Source of the DNA: an uncultured Bacteroides sp.
GTDB lineage: Bacteria; Bacteroidota; Bacteroidia; Bacteroidales; Bacteroidaceae
Direction: 5' to 3'
NCBI GenBank assembly: GCA_905197435.1
Contig: CAJJYX010000009.1
Location: forward strand, 1 to 34,921
Length of the DNA stretch: 34,921 nt
Under the pieces are notes generated by a model. It saw only the letters and a program-made list of their open reading frames with translations, did no database searches and was not told the origin of the DNA. Positions within the stretch are counted from its first letter, which is position 1, and the number at the start of each line of letters is the position of its first letter. Below, one piece after another: positions 1 to 8,049 of this stretch. The position numbers and the translations under genes were made by a program.

Positions 1-2664
1 CTCCAGCAGCTCCATGATGAGCCCGTTCAGTTTTTCCACGTTCTGCTGAATCATTTTGGCGTAGCGGCGGGTATAGATGTCTGTCTCCTTGTGGGTAAGT
101 ATCTTCTCGCACGGTCCCTGAATCAGGGTGAGGGGCGTGCAAAACTCGTGGGTGATGTTGGTGAAGAAGCGCAGCTTGGATTCATAGACTTCCTCTTTCT
201 TCTGCCGTTCCATTTTCTTCATCATGCGCTGCCGCTTCAGGCGGTAGACATAGACTGCATAGGCGGCTATGCCTGCACACAGCAGCAGCCCTAACAGGAA
301 GTAGCCCGCATAGGCCCAGGTGCTGAGATACCAGGGAGGGGTGATGTGGATGGTGAAAGCTTGCGGTTGGCTTTCCTTGCCGTTGATGTTGTTGCGGTAT
401 TTCACGAACAGTGTATATTCTCCGGGAGAAAGGTTTGAGAAGATGGCATTGGGTGAAACCCCGTTTTCTATCCATTGGTCGCTTGCTTCCTCCAGTTTAT
501 AGGAGTAGAAGTAGGCGTTTCCGTTGATGTAGTCTGTTACCCGGAAGTTGAGCTGAAAGAAGTTGTGCTTGTAGTCCAGTTGCAGCACGGGCTTTCCGTC
601 TTTGTAGTGCAGGAAGTCGTACAGGTTATATTCCTTGCCGAAGATAGAAAGTCCTTTCAGGCTGATTTCGGGCATGTAGTCCGTGGTGATGTAAGAATCG
701 GGTTTCACGGTGACGAATCCGTTTACGCCTCCGAAGAAGACGGTTCCCGTGGCGTTGTCCTTGTAAAAGGCACCGTCACTGAATTCTGTCACGGTCAGTT
801 CGTTTCCGTTGTTGTAGGTCTGCTTGGTTTGTTCTTGGGGGTCGAACCTTATCAATCCCTGGTTGGTGCTCACCCAGAGATTGCCGTGGCTGTCTTCCAG
901 TATGCCATGTACGGTGCTGTTGGTATAGAGCTTCGTACTGGCACTTTCCGGTTTTCCGTCTTTGCCTTGGCGGAAGTACAGAAGTCCCGAGCTGGTACCC
1001 AGCCAGTAACCCTGCTTGTTTTTATGTATGGCAAACACATCGTTGGCAGTCTGGCTGTTCACCAGGCTGTCGAACCGGAAGGGAGTCATCTCTCCGTTGC
1101 GTACGTCGATGCGGTAGGCTCCGAGTCCTCTATTCCCGAACCACAGCACGGAGTCACTTTCATGGTAGGAGGTGAAAAAGTAGTTTGATGCCATCTGTCC
1201 GTTGCTCACCAAAGTGCGTGTGGCATGCTTCACAGTGGGATTCTTCCCTTGGTCTTCTATAATCACCTTTACGATTCCTTCGCCCACGGTGGAAATCCAC
1301 AGTGTGCTGTCATTGGTTTGGTCGATGGAATGCACATATTTCACTTTGGTTCCGTTGGCTTGCACCGGCAGTTCTTTCAGTTGACGGGTGGAGTAGGAGT
1401 AATAGTTGATTCCGTTTTCCGTGCCTATCCAAAGCCTGTCTTTGCTCCCGGGTGCGAAGCAGTAGACAGAGTTGTCGGTCAGTGTGCTGCTTCCGGCGAT
1501 AAGGCGGTCGTGTCTTTCGGATGTGTCGTTGGCCGGATAGTTCGGTATGCGCAATATGCCGCTGCCCTTGGTTCCTATCCATAGGGTTTGCTGTGGATCG
1601 AGGTAGAGGCTACGTACCGGGTTGTTTACCTGATACGCGGGAGTATTCAGCAGGGTATTGGTCATGGTGAATGTATCGTTGTAAAGCATGTACAGCCCTT
1701 CTCCGTCGGTAGCCACCCATACAATGTCCTGAAACTTGTCTTTCATCAGGCAGAAGATGCCCGACTGTATTTCGGTGTATTCCGTATGGTATTTGATTTT
1801 TTGGTTTGTTTCGTATCTCAGTCTTATCAGACCACTGCTTTTGAAGCCTATGTAGAAATCGTTTTCTTGCTTGATGATGGAAGACACTTCGCCTCGTTTT
1901 TCTATTTCGTCTTTCAGATCGGCGATGTAGTAGCGCTGTCGGTTGCTGAAGTTGTATTCGTAGAGGGTGCAGGTCTCATCGATGAAATAGGCCTCACTTT
2001 CCAGGATGGAGGCATGCTGCAACCCGTGATACTCAAAAGGCTTTTCAGGAGTCAGTGTCACACTCTCTTCCGTATGGTTCAGACGGTAGCAGCGAGTGTT
2101 GTCTCCGGCAACGAATATCCAGAGCAGGTTGTTGGGGTCGATGGTCATGGCCAGAACCTTGTTGAAGTCTATGGCAGGAGTGTCCAGCAGGAAGAACTTC
2201 CGGTTTTCTTGCCGGTAGTGGTACAGGTTTCCGTCGTTTTTTAGTGCCAGCATGCAATTATCGTTGCTGCGTGCCAAGAAGATGTTGTCCTTGAATTCGG
2301 TGAAAGTCCGGCAGGTTTGCCGGTGCGTGTCCAGCCTATCCAGCCCGTAGTTGGTTTGCAGCCACAGTATGCCCGGTTCCGATTCCACTATCTGGCTGAT
2401 GATGTTGCCCGACAATAGGTTGCGTGATGCGCCGACGGGTGTGTAGAGATGGATATTGTTGCCGTCAAACACATCCAGTCCATCGCACGTACCTATCCAA
2501 AGTGTGCCTTGGGCGTCTTGGTAAAGAGATTGGATGGCACTGTTGGAAAGACCGTTCTTATTGGAGAACTGGCGCAGGCTGTAGGCATATATGGAATTTG
2601 AAAAATAGCATAAGAGGTTGATAATCAGTAAAAGTGTACAGCCTTTCTTACAGATGTTTTTCAT
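1..2664 (-). CDS. Hybrid two-component system sensor/regulator (HTCS), partial: C-terminus lies beyond the left edge
   Basis: This is the N-terminal 888 codons of an HTCS, the inner-membrane regulator that binds a glycan fragment in the periplasm and switches on its PUL. The frame is open from an ATG at 2664 to the window edge. Residues 1-27 form a signal peptide. Residues about 30-690 carry repeated beta-propeller motifs (LWIGT, LWIST, LWVST, YWLGT). A Y_Y_Y-type domain follows at about 700-770. One transmembrane segment lies at about 782-808. A dimerisation/phosphoacceptor box reads ITHEFCTPLTLI, with the histidine at residue 839. The usual ATPase, receiver and AraC-type DNA-binding domains would lie to the left, since family members are about 1300-1400 residues. 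It sits next to GH97 and the divergent mannan-type operon, so it is the likely regulator of both. The ligand cannot be read from sequence. Confidence 0.93.
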   Translation of the reverse strand, partial: MKNICKKGCTLLLIINLLCYFSNSIYAYSLRQFSNKNGLSNSAIQSLYQDAQGTLWIGTCDGLDVFDGNNIHLYTPVGASRNLLSGNIISQIVESEPGILWLQTNYGLDRLDTHRQTCRTFTEFKDNIFLARSNDNCMLALKNDGNLYHYRQENRKFFLLDTPAIDFNKVLAMTIDPNNLLWIFVAGDNTRCYRLNHTEESVTLTPEKPFEYHGLQHASILESEAYFIDETCTLYEYNFSNRQRYYIADLKDEIEKRGEVSSIIKQENDFYIGFKSSGLIRLRYETNQKIKYHTEYTEIQSGIFCLMKDKFQDIVWVATDGEGLYMLYNDTFTMTNTLLNTPAYQVNNPVRSLYLDPQQTLWIGTKGSGILRIPNYPANDTSERHDRLIAGSSTLTDNSVYCFAPGSKDRLWIGTENGINYYSYSTRQLKELPVQANGTKVKYVHSIDQTNDSTLWISTVGEGIVKVIIEDQGKNPTVKHATRTLVSNGQMASNYFFTSYHESDSVLWFGNRGLGAYRIDVRNGEMTPFRFDSLVNSQTANDVFAIHKNKQGYWLGTSSGLLYFRQGKDGKPESASTKLYTNSTVHGILEDSHGNLWVSTNQGLIRFDPQEQTKQTYNNGNELTVTEFSDGAFYKDNATGTVFFGGVNGFVTVKPDSYITTDYMPEISLKGLSIFGKEYNLYDFLHYKDGKPVLQLDYKHNFFQLNFRVTDYINGNAYFYSYKLEEASDQWIENGVSPNAIFSNLSPGEYTLFVKYRNNINGKESQPQAFTIHITPPWYLSTWAYAGYFLLGLLLCAGIAAYAVYVYRLKRQRMMKKMERQKKEEVYESKLRFFTNITHEFCTPLTLIQGPCEKILTHKETDIYTRRYAKMIQQNVEKLNGLIMELLE

Positions 2665-2690
2665 GTGGTTTGCAATATTGATTTGTAGCA

Positions 2691-2721
2691 CAAAGATATG
2701 TTTTAAGGTGGAAACTGCCAA
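2691..2721 (-). promoter_or_regulatory. Promoter of the HTCS gene
   Basis: On the minus strand TATCTTTG (2691-2698) fits the Bacteroides -7 consensus TAnnTTTG exactly. TTGG at 2718-2721 lies 19 bp upstream and resembles the -33 TTTG box. The ATG is 26 bp downstream of the -7 box, so the leader is short. This implies the regulator is transcribed separately from GH97. Confidence 0.65.
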
Positions 2722-2767
2722 TATTTGCAATATACTTTCTTTCGTGCCCGGTTACTGCTTGCTTTGT

Positions 2768-2810
2768 ATCTGCTCCGCATCTTTAGGGATGAACCCGATA
2801 CGGAGCAGAT
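2768..2810 (-). terminator. Hairpin between GH97 and the HTCS gene (possible terminator without a T tract)
   Basis: Two 14-nt arms (2768-2781 and 2797-2810) are complementary at 13 of 14 positions around a 15-nt loop. The hairpin starts 26 bp past the GH97 stop and lies upstream of the HTCS promoter. No run of T follows on the minus strand, so it is an atypical terminator at best. An mRNA-stabilising 3' hairpin or an operator is equally possible. Confidence 0.4.
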
Positions 2811-2835
2811 CGGCATGGAATGCAGTGGGCGCAAC

Positions 2836-4785
2836 TTAGCGGATGACCGCTGCAAATCCGCCATTACGTGCCAGACGAACGGTAATGCGGTCGCCTTTTT
2901 TCAGGGTACGTTCTTGTTTGCGGTAGTCCATGGCCTGGCGGTCGGCATTGATGCCGTCTTCGAAGGCGGTCATACGATAGGTCTTGTCTTCTTGCAGAAA
3001 ATCAAGGGAGATGTCGAAGGCCCGTTCGTGCTCGCTGTTGTTGGTCATGCCACCTATATACCATTGATTTCCCTTGCGCTTGGCCACGATGGCATACTCT
3101 CCTGCTTCGGCTTCGAGGGCGATGGTTTCGTCCCATGTTTGGGGCACTTGGGTGATGAAGCGTGTACACTCGTCGTTGCGATAGTAGAGGGTGGGGTTGT
3201 CGGCCATCATCTGCAAACCTGTTTCAAAGAGAACGAAGAGTGCCATCTGGTAAGCGCGCGTGCCGATGCTGGCTGAATTGGGGCGTTCGGAGCGGTAAAC
3301 CTCGGGCTGCATACTGAGCATGGCGCCGGGAGTATAGTCCATAGCCCCTACCGCGTTGCGTATGAAGGGGAAGTAGACGCTGTTGTCGGGACGGCATCCG
3401 CTCATTTGCTCCATGCCTCTCACACCTTCGTAGGAGAGCACGTTGGGGTATTTGTATTCCAGTCCGGCAGGCTTGAAGGAGCCGTGGAAGTCAACGAAGA
3501 GATGGTGTCTGGCAGCTTCGCGTGCCACGCGTTCGTAGAAGTTCACCATCCATTGGTCGCTGCGGTCCATGAAATCTATCTTTACGCCTTTCACGCCCCA
3601 CTTCTCGAATGTCTCGAACAGGTCGAAGTGGTTTTCTACCGTAAGCCAGGTGAGCCACAGCACAATGCCTACGTTTTTCTCCTTGCCGTAGCGGATGAGT
3701 TCGTGTACGTCTACTGTGGGGTTGGGCGTATAGGGGTCGCTGGTGCTCATGGCCCAGCCCTCGTCCATTACGATATATTGCACGCCATAATGGGATGCGA
3801 AGTCGATGAAGTACTTGTAGGTGTCAAGGTTGCAGCCGGCCTTGAAGTTCACATCGGGACCGTAGGGGGTGGCTCCGTTCCACCATTCCCAACTGGCCAG
3901 TCCGGGTTTAATCCAAGCGGTGTCTTCTATGACGTTCTTTTCGGCAAGGCGGTAGGAGAGGGTGTTTTCTATAAGTTTGCGGTCATCGTCGGCAATGACG
4001 AAGTAGCGCCATGGATAGCTGCGCTTTCCTGCGGTGCGTGCCATGCAGTCGGCTTCTTTCAGAATCTTGAGGCTGCGGTCGCCGTCTTCGCCGAACTCAA
4101 GGGGCAGGCGGGGGAAGACAGAGGTGATGCCGCCTTGTCCGTCACTCTTCAGGAACATGGCGGGATAATCTGCCAGGTCGGTTTCGCTGATGAGGACTTT
4201 AGTACCTTTGCGTGTATCGGCCAGGAGAGGGAGCAGAGCCATGCGGTTGGAGGCTTTCCACTCGCTGCTTGTCTGGTGGCGGTACTCTTCTTCATAGGCA
4301 GTCTTGAATCCGTTGGGTTGCTGGAGGTGCAATAGGCAGTCCTCTGCAAGGTTCAGGCGAAAGGTTTCGTTCATTATCTCTTGTTCGCCTTTCAGGTCGG
4401 TGAGGAAACGGTAGGCGAATCCGTCATCGAAGGCACGGAACTCCACCGAATAGCCTCCTTTAAACTTCAGTAGCAGTTGGTTGTAGTGGTTGGTGACGGT
4501 AGAGAATTTCAGGGGTATCACGGGGGCCAGTTTCTCGTTTACGCTTTGGCGCACCGCTCTACTCAGCTTAGGATGGACGCCCAATTGCCTGCTGGCGGTT
4601 TCCATGCCGATGACGCAGTTGTCCATCAATGCCTGGTTTCCATGAGTTACGTCATATCGGATTTGGTCGGTCAGCTCCACAGAGATGCGGATGTTCCCGT
4701 TGGGCGAGGTCAGTTGATGTACTTTCTGTCCGAAAGCAACCAGTGAGAGGCAGAGGACTGCCGGGAGCAGGAGTTGTCTTTTCAT
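2836..4785 (-). CDS. GH97 glycoside hydrolase, retaining (alpha-galactosidase-like) type
   Basis: A 649-residue secreted enzyme with a Sec signal peptide (residues 1-19, cleavage after AFGQ). It has the GH97 layout: N-terminal beta-sandwich (about 20-280), a TIM barrel (about 290-560) and a C-terminal beta domain. GH97 splits into an inverting group (SusB, glutamate base) and a retaining group with an aspartate nucleophile (B. thetaiotaomicron alpha-galactosidase). Here the strand motif GVKIDFM carries Asp404 at the nucleophile position. Glu453 in SYEGVRG is the candidate acid/base. This points to the retaining group, so removal of alpha-linked galactose is more likely than starch hydrolysis. 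The gene is divergent from the main PUL operon and upstream of the HTCS gene. It probably acts in the periplasm on side chains. The family call is firm; the substrate is inferred. Confidence 0.92.
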   Translation of the reverse strand: MKRQLLLPAVLCLSLVAFGQKVHQLTSPNGNIRISVELTDQIRYDVTHGNQALMDNCVIGMETASRQLGVHPKLSRAVRQSVNEKLAPVIPLKFSTVTNHYNQLLLKFKGGYSVEFRAFDDGFAYRFLTDLKGEQEIMNETFRLNLAEDCLLHLQQPNGFKTAYEEEYRHQTSSEWKASNRMALLPLLADTRKGTKVLISETDLADYPAMFLKSDGQGGITSVFPRLPLEFGEDGDRSLKILKEADCMARTAGKRSYPWRYFVIADDDRKLIENTLSYRLAEKNVIEDTAWIKPGLASWEWWNGATPYGPDVNFKAGCNLDTYKYFIDFASHYGVQYIVMDEGWAMSTSDPYTPNPTVDVHELIRYGKEKNVGIVLWLTWLTVENHFDLFETFEKWGVKGVKIDFMDRSDQWMVNFYERVAREAARHHLFVDFHGSFKPAGLEYKYPNVLSYEGVRGMEQMSGCRPDNSVYFPFIRNAVGAMDYTPGAMLSMQPEVYRSERPNSASIGTRAYQMALFVLFETGLQMMADNPTLYYRNDECTRFITQVPQTWDETIALEAEAGEYAIVAKRKGNQWYIGGMTNNSEHERAFDISLDFLQEDKTYRMTAFEDGINADRQAMDYRKQERTLKKGDRITVRLARNGGFAAVIR

Positions 4786-4814
4786 GTTCTTAGCTTTTGG
4801 ATTTTTACGGTATG

Positions 4815-4822
4815 CAAAGGTA
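4815..4822 (-). promoter_or_regulatory. -7 promoter box of the GH97 gene
   Basis: TACCTTTG on the minus strand matches TAnnTTTG and lies 29 bp before the GH97 ATG. No convincing -33 box is present at the expected distance, which fits a promoter that needs an activator such as the adjacent HTCS. Confidence 0.55.
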
Positions 4823-4960
4823 AGCCGGTACTCCGCAGGAATTGTGTTCCATTTGTGACATAAATGTATAAAATCATGCCACAGGCGATTTTTTATATAT
4901 CCTGCTGAGTGGCATCGCTGTATGCTGTTTATTATTCCTTTGTTACCGGTGAAGGCAGAG

Positions 4961-5026
4961 CTCCCCGGTGCCGAAGGGGGTGTTCCCCGGTGCCGAGCCC
5001 CTTGCTCCCCGGTGCCGGAGAAATGC
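4961..5026. repeat. Tandem array of three 22-bp repeats with a CCGGTG core
   Basis: Three contiguous units begin at 4961, 4983 and 5005, exactly 22 bp apart. They share the 13-bp core YTCCCCGGTGCCG, while the other 9 bp vary. A degenerate fourth unit (GTTACCGGTG) lies just before, at about 4939-4960. There are no spacers, so this is not a CRISPR. Function unknown. Confidence 0.8.
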
Positions 5027-5109
5027 CCCGCTTAGAAGGCGTTTGGGATGGGGATGGCAGGATTGCCGGCAGGTTGTATTTGTTTTGCGACAAACTTGTT
5101 TCGGAATCC

Positions 5110-5140
5110 TGACATGTCCTAAATGTGGACTGTTATGTCA
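5110..5140. promoter_or_regulatory. Interrupted inverted repeat, candidate HTCS operator
   Basis: TGACAT-GTCC, a 7-nt gap, GGAC, four bases, then ATGTCA forms a dyad centred about 60 bp upstream of the start point predicted from the -7 box at 5173. A further TGACAT followed by AAATGT lies at 4856-4867, upstream of the GH97 -7 box. Position and shared half-sites suggest activator binding; this is inference. Confidence 0.3.
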
Positions 5141-5172
5141 TGGATTCATATTCGACTTTTAAGCTTACTGCC

Positions 5173-5180
5173 TATTTTTG
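5173..5180 (+). promoter_or_regulatory. -7 promoter box of the main PUL operon
   Basis: TATTTTTG matches the Bacteroides -7 consensus TAnnTTTG. It gives a leader of about 70-85 nt before the first GH76 gene. There is no good -33 TTTG, as expected for an activator-dependent PUL promoter. Confidence 0.5.
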
Positions 5181-5258
5181 CAATTGTTTTTGATAGGACT
5201 TATATATAAAAGGAAGACTCCTTACAACAAAGTGAAGAAAAACAAGTAGAACAATTTA

Positions 5259-6491
5259 ATGCCATTGAAAAAGATGAAAAATTCCAAGAAAGCACTCCTC
5301 TTCCTGCTGGCATGCGCCTTGGCAGTGACGGGATGCAAGACACAAAAAGAGCTGGCCGCAGCGGACAATGCCATGCTGGCCAAATCAACACAAACACTTG
5401 ATTCCTTATATGCTCACTATTCCGCACCGGGCACTTGCTTGTTGCGTGAGAACTATCCCTCGGATGTAGAAGGCTACACCGCTACTTATCTGGCTTCCGA
5501 GGAACAGAAAAACCGCCCCAATCTTTATTCTTATCTGTGGCCTTATTCCGGCACTTTCTCTGCTGTGAATGCATTGATGGAGGCTACAAAAGAGAATAAG
5601 GAGGCTTTTGGGAATTATCAAAAAATGCTTGATGAGAAGGTGTTGCCGGGGCTTGCCGAATATTTCGATACCCGCCGCATGCCCGAAGCATACGCATCTT
5701 ACATCAAGGACGCTCCGCTGTCCGACCGCTTTTACGATGACAATGTGTGGCTGGGCATTGACTTTACAGATGTCTACCTGATGACCCGTCAAGACAACTA
5801 CCTGCAAAGCGCCAAGCTTATCTGGAAATTTATAGAAAGCGGTATGGACGATTGCCTGGGAGGCGGTATCTACTGGTGCGAACAGAAGAAAGAATCGAAG
5901 AACACTTGTTCCAATGCTCCCGGCTCTGTCTTTGCATTGAAGCTTTTCAAGGCTACGCAAGACAGTTCTTATTTTGAGAAAGGAAAGAACTTGTACGAAT
6001 GGACCAAGGCCACGTTGCAAGATACCACCGATTGCCTTTACTTCGACAACATGCGCTTGGATGGCGAGATAGGCCGTGCCAAGTTTGCCTACAACAGCGG
6101 ACAGATGATGCAGTCGGCCGCCTTGCTCTATCAGCTTACAGGCGATGAATTGTATTTGGAGGATGCACAGGCGATTGCTGCCGCTTGTCACAATTACTTT
6201 TTCACGGAGTTCACCCCCGAACAGGGAGAACCGTTCCGTATGCTGAAGAAAGGAGATGTATGGTTTACTGCCGTTATGCTGCGCGGTTTTATTGAACTCT
6301 ATCAAGCAGACGGGAATAAGGCCTATCTTGATTCCTTTGTCCGTAGCCTGGACTATGCCTGGATGCATGCCCGTGAAGAAAACGGCCTTTTCAATACAGA
6401 TTTCACCGGTGAGAATCGCGACAAACGCAAATGGCTGCTGACACAAGCCGCCATGGTAGAGATGTACGCACGTTTGGCGACGATTCAATAG
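5259..6491 (+). CDS. GH76 endo-alpha-1,6-mannanase-type lipoprotein (first copy, probably periplasmic)
   Basis: GH76 enzymes cut alpha-1,6-mannan backbones internally using a paired aspartate. The 410-residue frame has ATGs at 5259 and 5274. The second (MKNSKKALL) gives a cleaner lipoprotein signal, with lipobox AVTGC and Cys21 counted from 5274. The residues after the Cys (KTQKEL) lack the acidic cluster that exports Bacteroides lipoproteins to the surface, so a periplasm-facing location is likely. The catalytic pair is in FYDDNVW: Asp160-Asp161 counted from 5259. The body is an (alpha/alpha)6 barrel with repeated GGGIYW, ACSNAPG and YNSGQM motifs. It is first in the operon, 36 bp before GH125, and probably shortens imported mannan oligosaccharides for it. 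A second GH76 lies downstream at 14049. Confidence 0.93.
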   Translation: MPLKKMKNSKKALLFLLACALAVTGCKTQKELAAADNAMLAKSTQTLDSLYAHYSAPGTCLLRENYPSDVEGYTATYLASEEQKNRPNLYSYLWPYSGTFSAVNALMEATKENKEAFGNYQKMLDEKVLPGLAEYFDTRRMPEAYASYIKDAPLSDRFYDDNVWLGIDFTDVYLMTRQDNYLQSAKLIWKFIESGMDDCLGGGIYWCEQKKESKNTCSNAPGSVFALKLFKATQDSSYFEKGKNLYEWTKATLQDTTDCLYFDNMRLDGEIGRAKFAYNSGQMMQSAALLYQLTGDELYLEDAQAIAAACHNYFFTEFTPEQGEPFRMLKKGDVWFTAVMLRGFIELYQADGNKAYLDSFVRSLDYAWMHAREENGLFNTDFTGENRDKRKWLLTQAAMVEMYARLATIQ

Positions 6492-6527
6492 TATCAGCCT
6501 TTTAAAATTGAAAAACGAATAAGACAA

Positions 6528-7991
6528 ATGAAAAAGAGAAACATTGCCCTATGCGCCACAGCCTTGCTCTGCATGCAAGGTTATGCCAAGGCAGAAACTT
6601 TCACCTTGAAAGGTGACAATACCCATGTGGAGAACTATGCTCAGGTAACTGCCGCTTACAAGAGCAACCGTCCGAAAATGAAGCAACGCCTCTTCACTTC
6701 CAAAGTTGTGGAAGCCGAGATTCTTCGTGTGAAAAAGCTGCTTACCAACCCTAAGTTGGCGTGGATGTTCGAAAACTGTTTTCCTAATACACTCGACACT
6801 ACCGTACACTTCCGTATGCTGAATGGTAACCCCGACACCTTTGTTTATACCGGTGACATTCATGCCATGTGGCTGCGCGACTCCGGTGCACAGGTATGGC
6901 CGTATGTACAGTTGGCCAACAATGATGCCGAATTGAAAGAGATGCTCGAAGGGGTTATCCGCCGTCAGTTCCTTTGCATCAACATCGACCCGTATGCCAA
7001 CGCTTTCAACGATGGACCCACTGGTGGTGACTGGATGTCGGACTTGACAGATATGAAGCCGGAATTGCATGAGCGCAAATGGGAAATCGACTCCCTTTGC
7101 TACCCGCTTCGTCTGGCCTATCAGTATTGGAAAGTGACCGGTGACAGTAGTATCTTCGACGGTGAATGGATGAAGGCGATTACTGCCATCCTGAAGACTT
7201 TCAAAGAGCAGCAGCGTAAGGAGGGTGTGGGTCCTTATTATTTCCAGCGCAAGACGGAACGTGCCCTCGATACCTTGAACAACGGTGGGTTGGGTGCTCC
7301 GGTCAATCCTGTCGGACTGATAGTTTCTGCTTTCCGCCCGTCGGACGATGCCACTACGCTTCAATACCTGGTTCCTTCCAACTTCTTCGCCGTCTCTTCT
7401 TTGAGAAAGGCTGCCGAGATTCTGACAGAGGTGAACAAAGAAACATCTTTGGCCGCTGAATGTACCGGGCTGGCTGCCGAAGTGGAAACAGCTCTGAAGA
7501 AATATGCCACTTACAATCATCCCGAGTTTGGAACCATTTATGCGTTTGAAGTAGACGGATTCGGCAACCATTTGTTGATGGACGATGCCAACGTGCCCAG
7601 CCTTCTTGCCATGCCTTACCTGGGTGATGTGGATGTAAACGATCCTATCTATCAGAACACACGCCGTTTTGTGTGGAGCGACAGTAACCCTTACTTCTTC
7701 AAAGGCAAAGCCGGCGAAGGTATCGGAGGTCCGCACATCGGTTATGATATGGTGTGGCCCATGAGTATTATGATGAAAGCATTTACCAGCCAGAATGACG
7801 AGGAAATAAAGACCTGCATCAAGATGCTGATGGATACGGATGCCGGTACGGGATTCATGCACGAGTCTTTCCATAAGGATGACCCTGCTAACTTTACCCG
7901 CGCATGGTTTGCCTGGCAGAATACGCTGTTCGGTGAGTTGATTCTGAAATTAGTGAATGAGGGTAAAGTGGATCTGCTGAACAGCCTGTAG
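6528..7991 (+). CDS. GH125 exo-alpha-1,6-mannosidase
   Basis: A 487-residue enzyme with a Sec signal peptide (residues 1-22, ending GYAKA), so it is periplasmic. GH125 enzymes are metal-independent inverting exo-alpha-1,6-mannosidases that release mannose from backbone oligosaccharides. Family hallmarks are DIHAMWLRDSGAQVWPY, the GPTGGDW segment and KWEIDSLCYPL. The aspartate of the last motif (residue 188) is a candidate catalytic acid. The motif YAFEVDGFGN contains Glu341, a possible base; these catalytic assignments are by motif only. The gene lies between GH76 and SusC with a 58-bp gap to SusC and no terminator, so all are probably co-transcribed. GH76 with GH125 is the standard pair for breaking an alpha-1,6-mannan backbone in Bacteroides. 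Confidence 0.94.
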   Translation: MKKRNIALCATALLCMQGYAKAETFTLKGDNTHVENYAQVTAAYKSNRPKMKQRLFTSKVVEAEILRVKKLLTNPKLAWMFENCFPNTLDTTVHFRMLNGNPDTFVYTGDIHAMWLRDSGAQVWPYVQLANNDAELKEMLEGVIRRQFLCINIDPYANAFNDGPTGGDWMSDLTDMKPELHERKWEIDSLCYPLRLAYQYWKVTGDSSIFDGEWMKAITAILKTFKEQQRKEGVGPYYFQRKTERALDTLNNGGLGAPVNPVGLIVSAFRPSDDATTLQYLVPSNFFAVSSLRKAAEILTEVNKETSLAAECTGLAAEVETALKKYATYNHPEFGTIYAFEVDGFGNHLLMDDANVPSLLAMPYLGDVDVNDPIYQNTRRFVWSDSNPYFFKGKAGEGIGGPHIGYDMVWPMSIMMKAFTSQNDEEIKTCIKMLMDTDAGTGFMHESFHKDDPANFTRAWFAWQNTLFGELILKLVNEGKVDLLNSL

Positions 7992-8049
7992 AAACAGGAA
8001 TCTTTTCTCTTTTTTATCGCAATTTATATAATGTTAATCTTATAAGAAT

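Larger units (their letters stand above)
4786..5258. other. 473-bp divergent regulatory region between GH97 and GH76
   Basis: No credible gene is present; two short plus-strand frames here simply run through repeats. The region holds outward-facing promoters for both PUL arms, a GC-rich array of three 22-bp repeats (4961-5026) and an interrupted inverted repeat (5110-5140) that could be an activator site. The central GC-rich block contrasts with the AT-rich flanks typical of Bacteroides promoters. Confidence 0.7.

Noticed and set aside
4939..5026. Possible CRISPR array from regular repeats (also at 32782-32891)
   Set aside because: Units are contiguous at 22 bp with no unique spacers, and no cas genes are present.
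4909..5162. Two overlapping small plus-strand frames (67 and 64 codons)
   Set aside because: They run through the 22-bp GC-rich repeats, give Pro/Gly/Arg-rich peptides without similarity, and overlap each other in different frames.
5406..6527. 373-codon minus-strand open frame opposite the first GH76
   Set aside because: Antisense shadow; the plus strand carries a complete lipoprotein enzyme with its catalytic motif.
6549..7874. 441-codon minus-strand open frame opposite GH125
   Set aside because: It is the antisense shadow of a clear GH125 gene; its protein has no recognisable domain or signal and no promoter.
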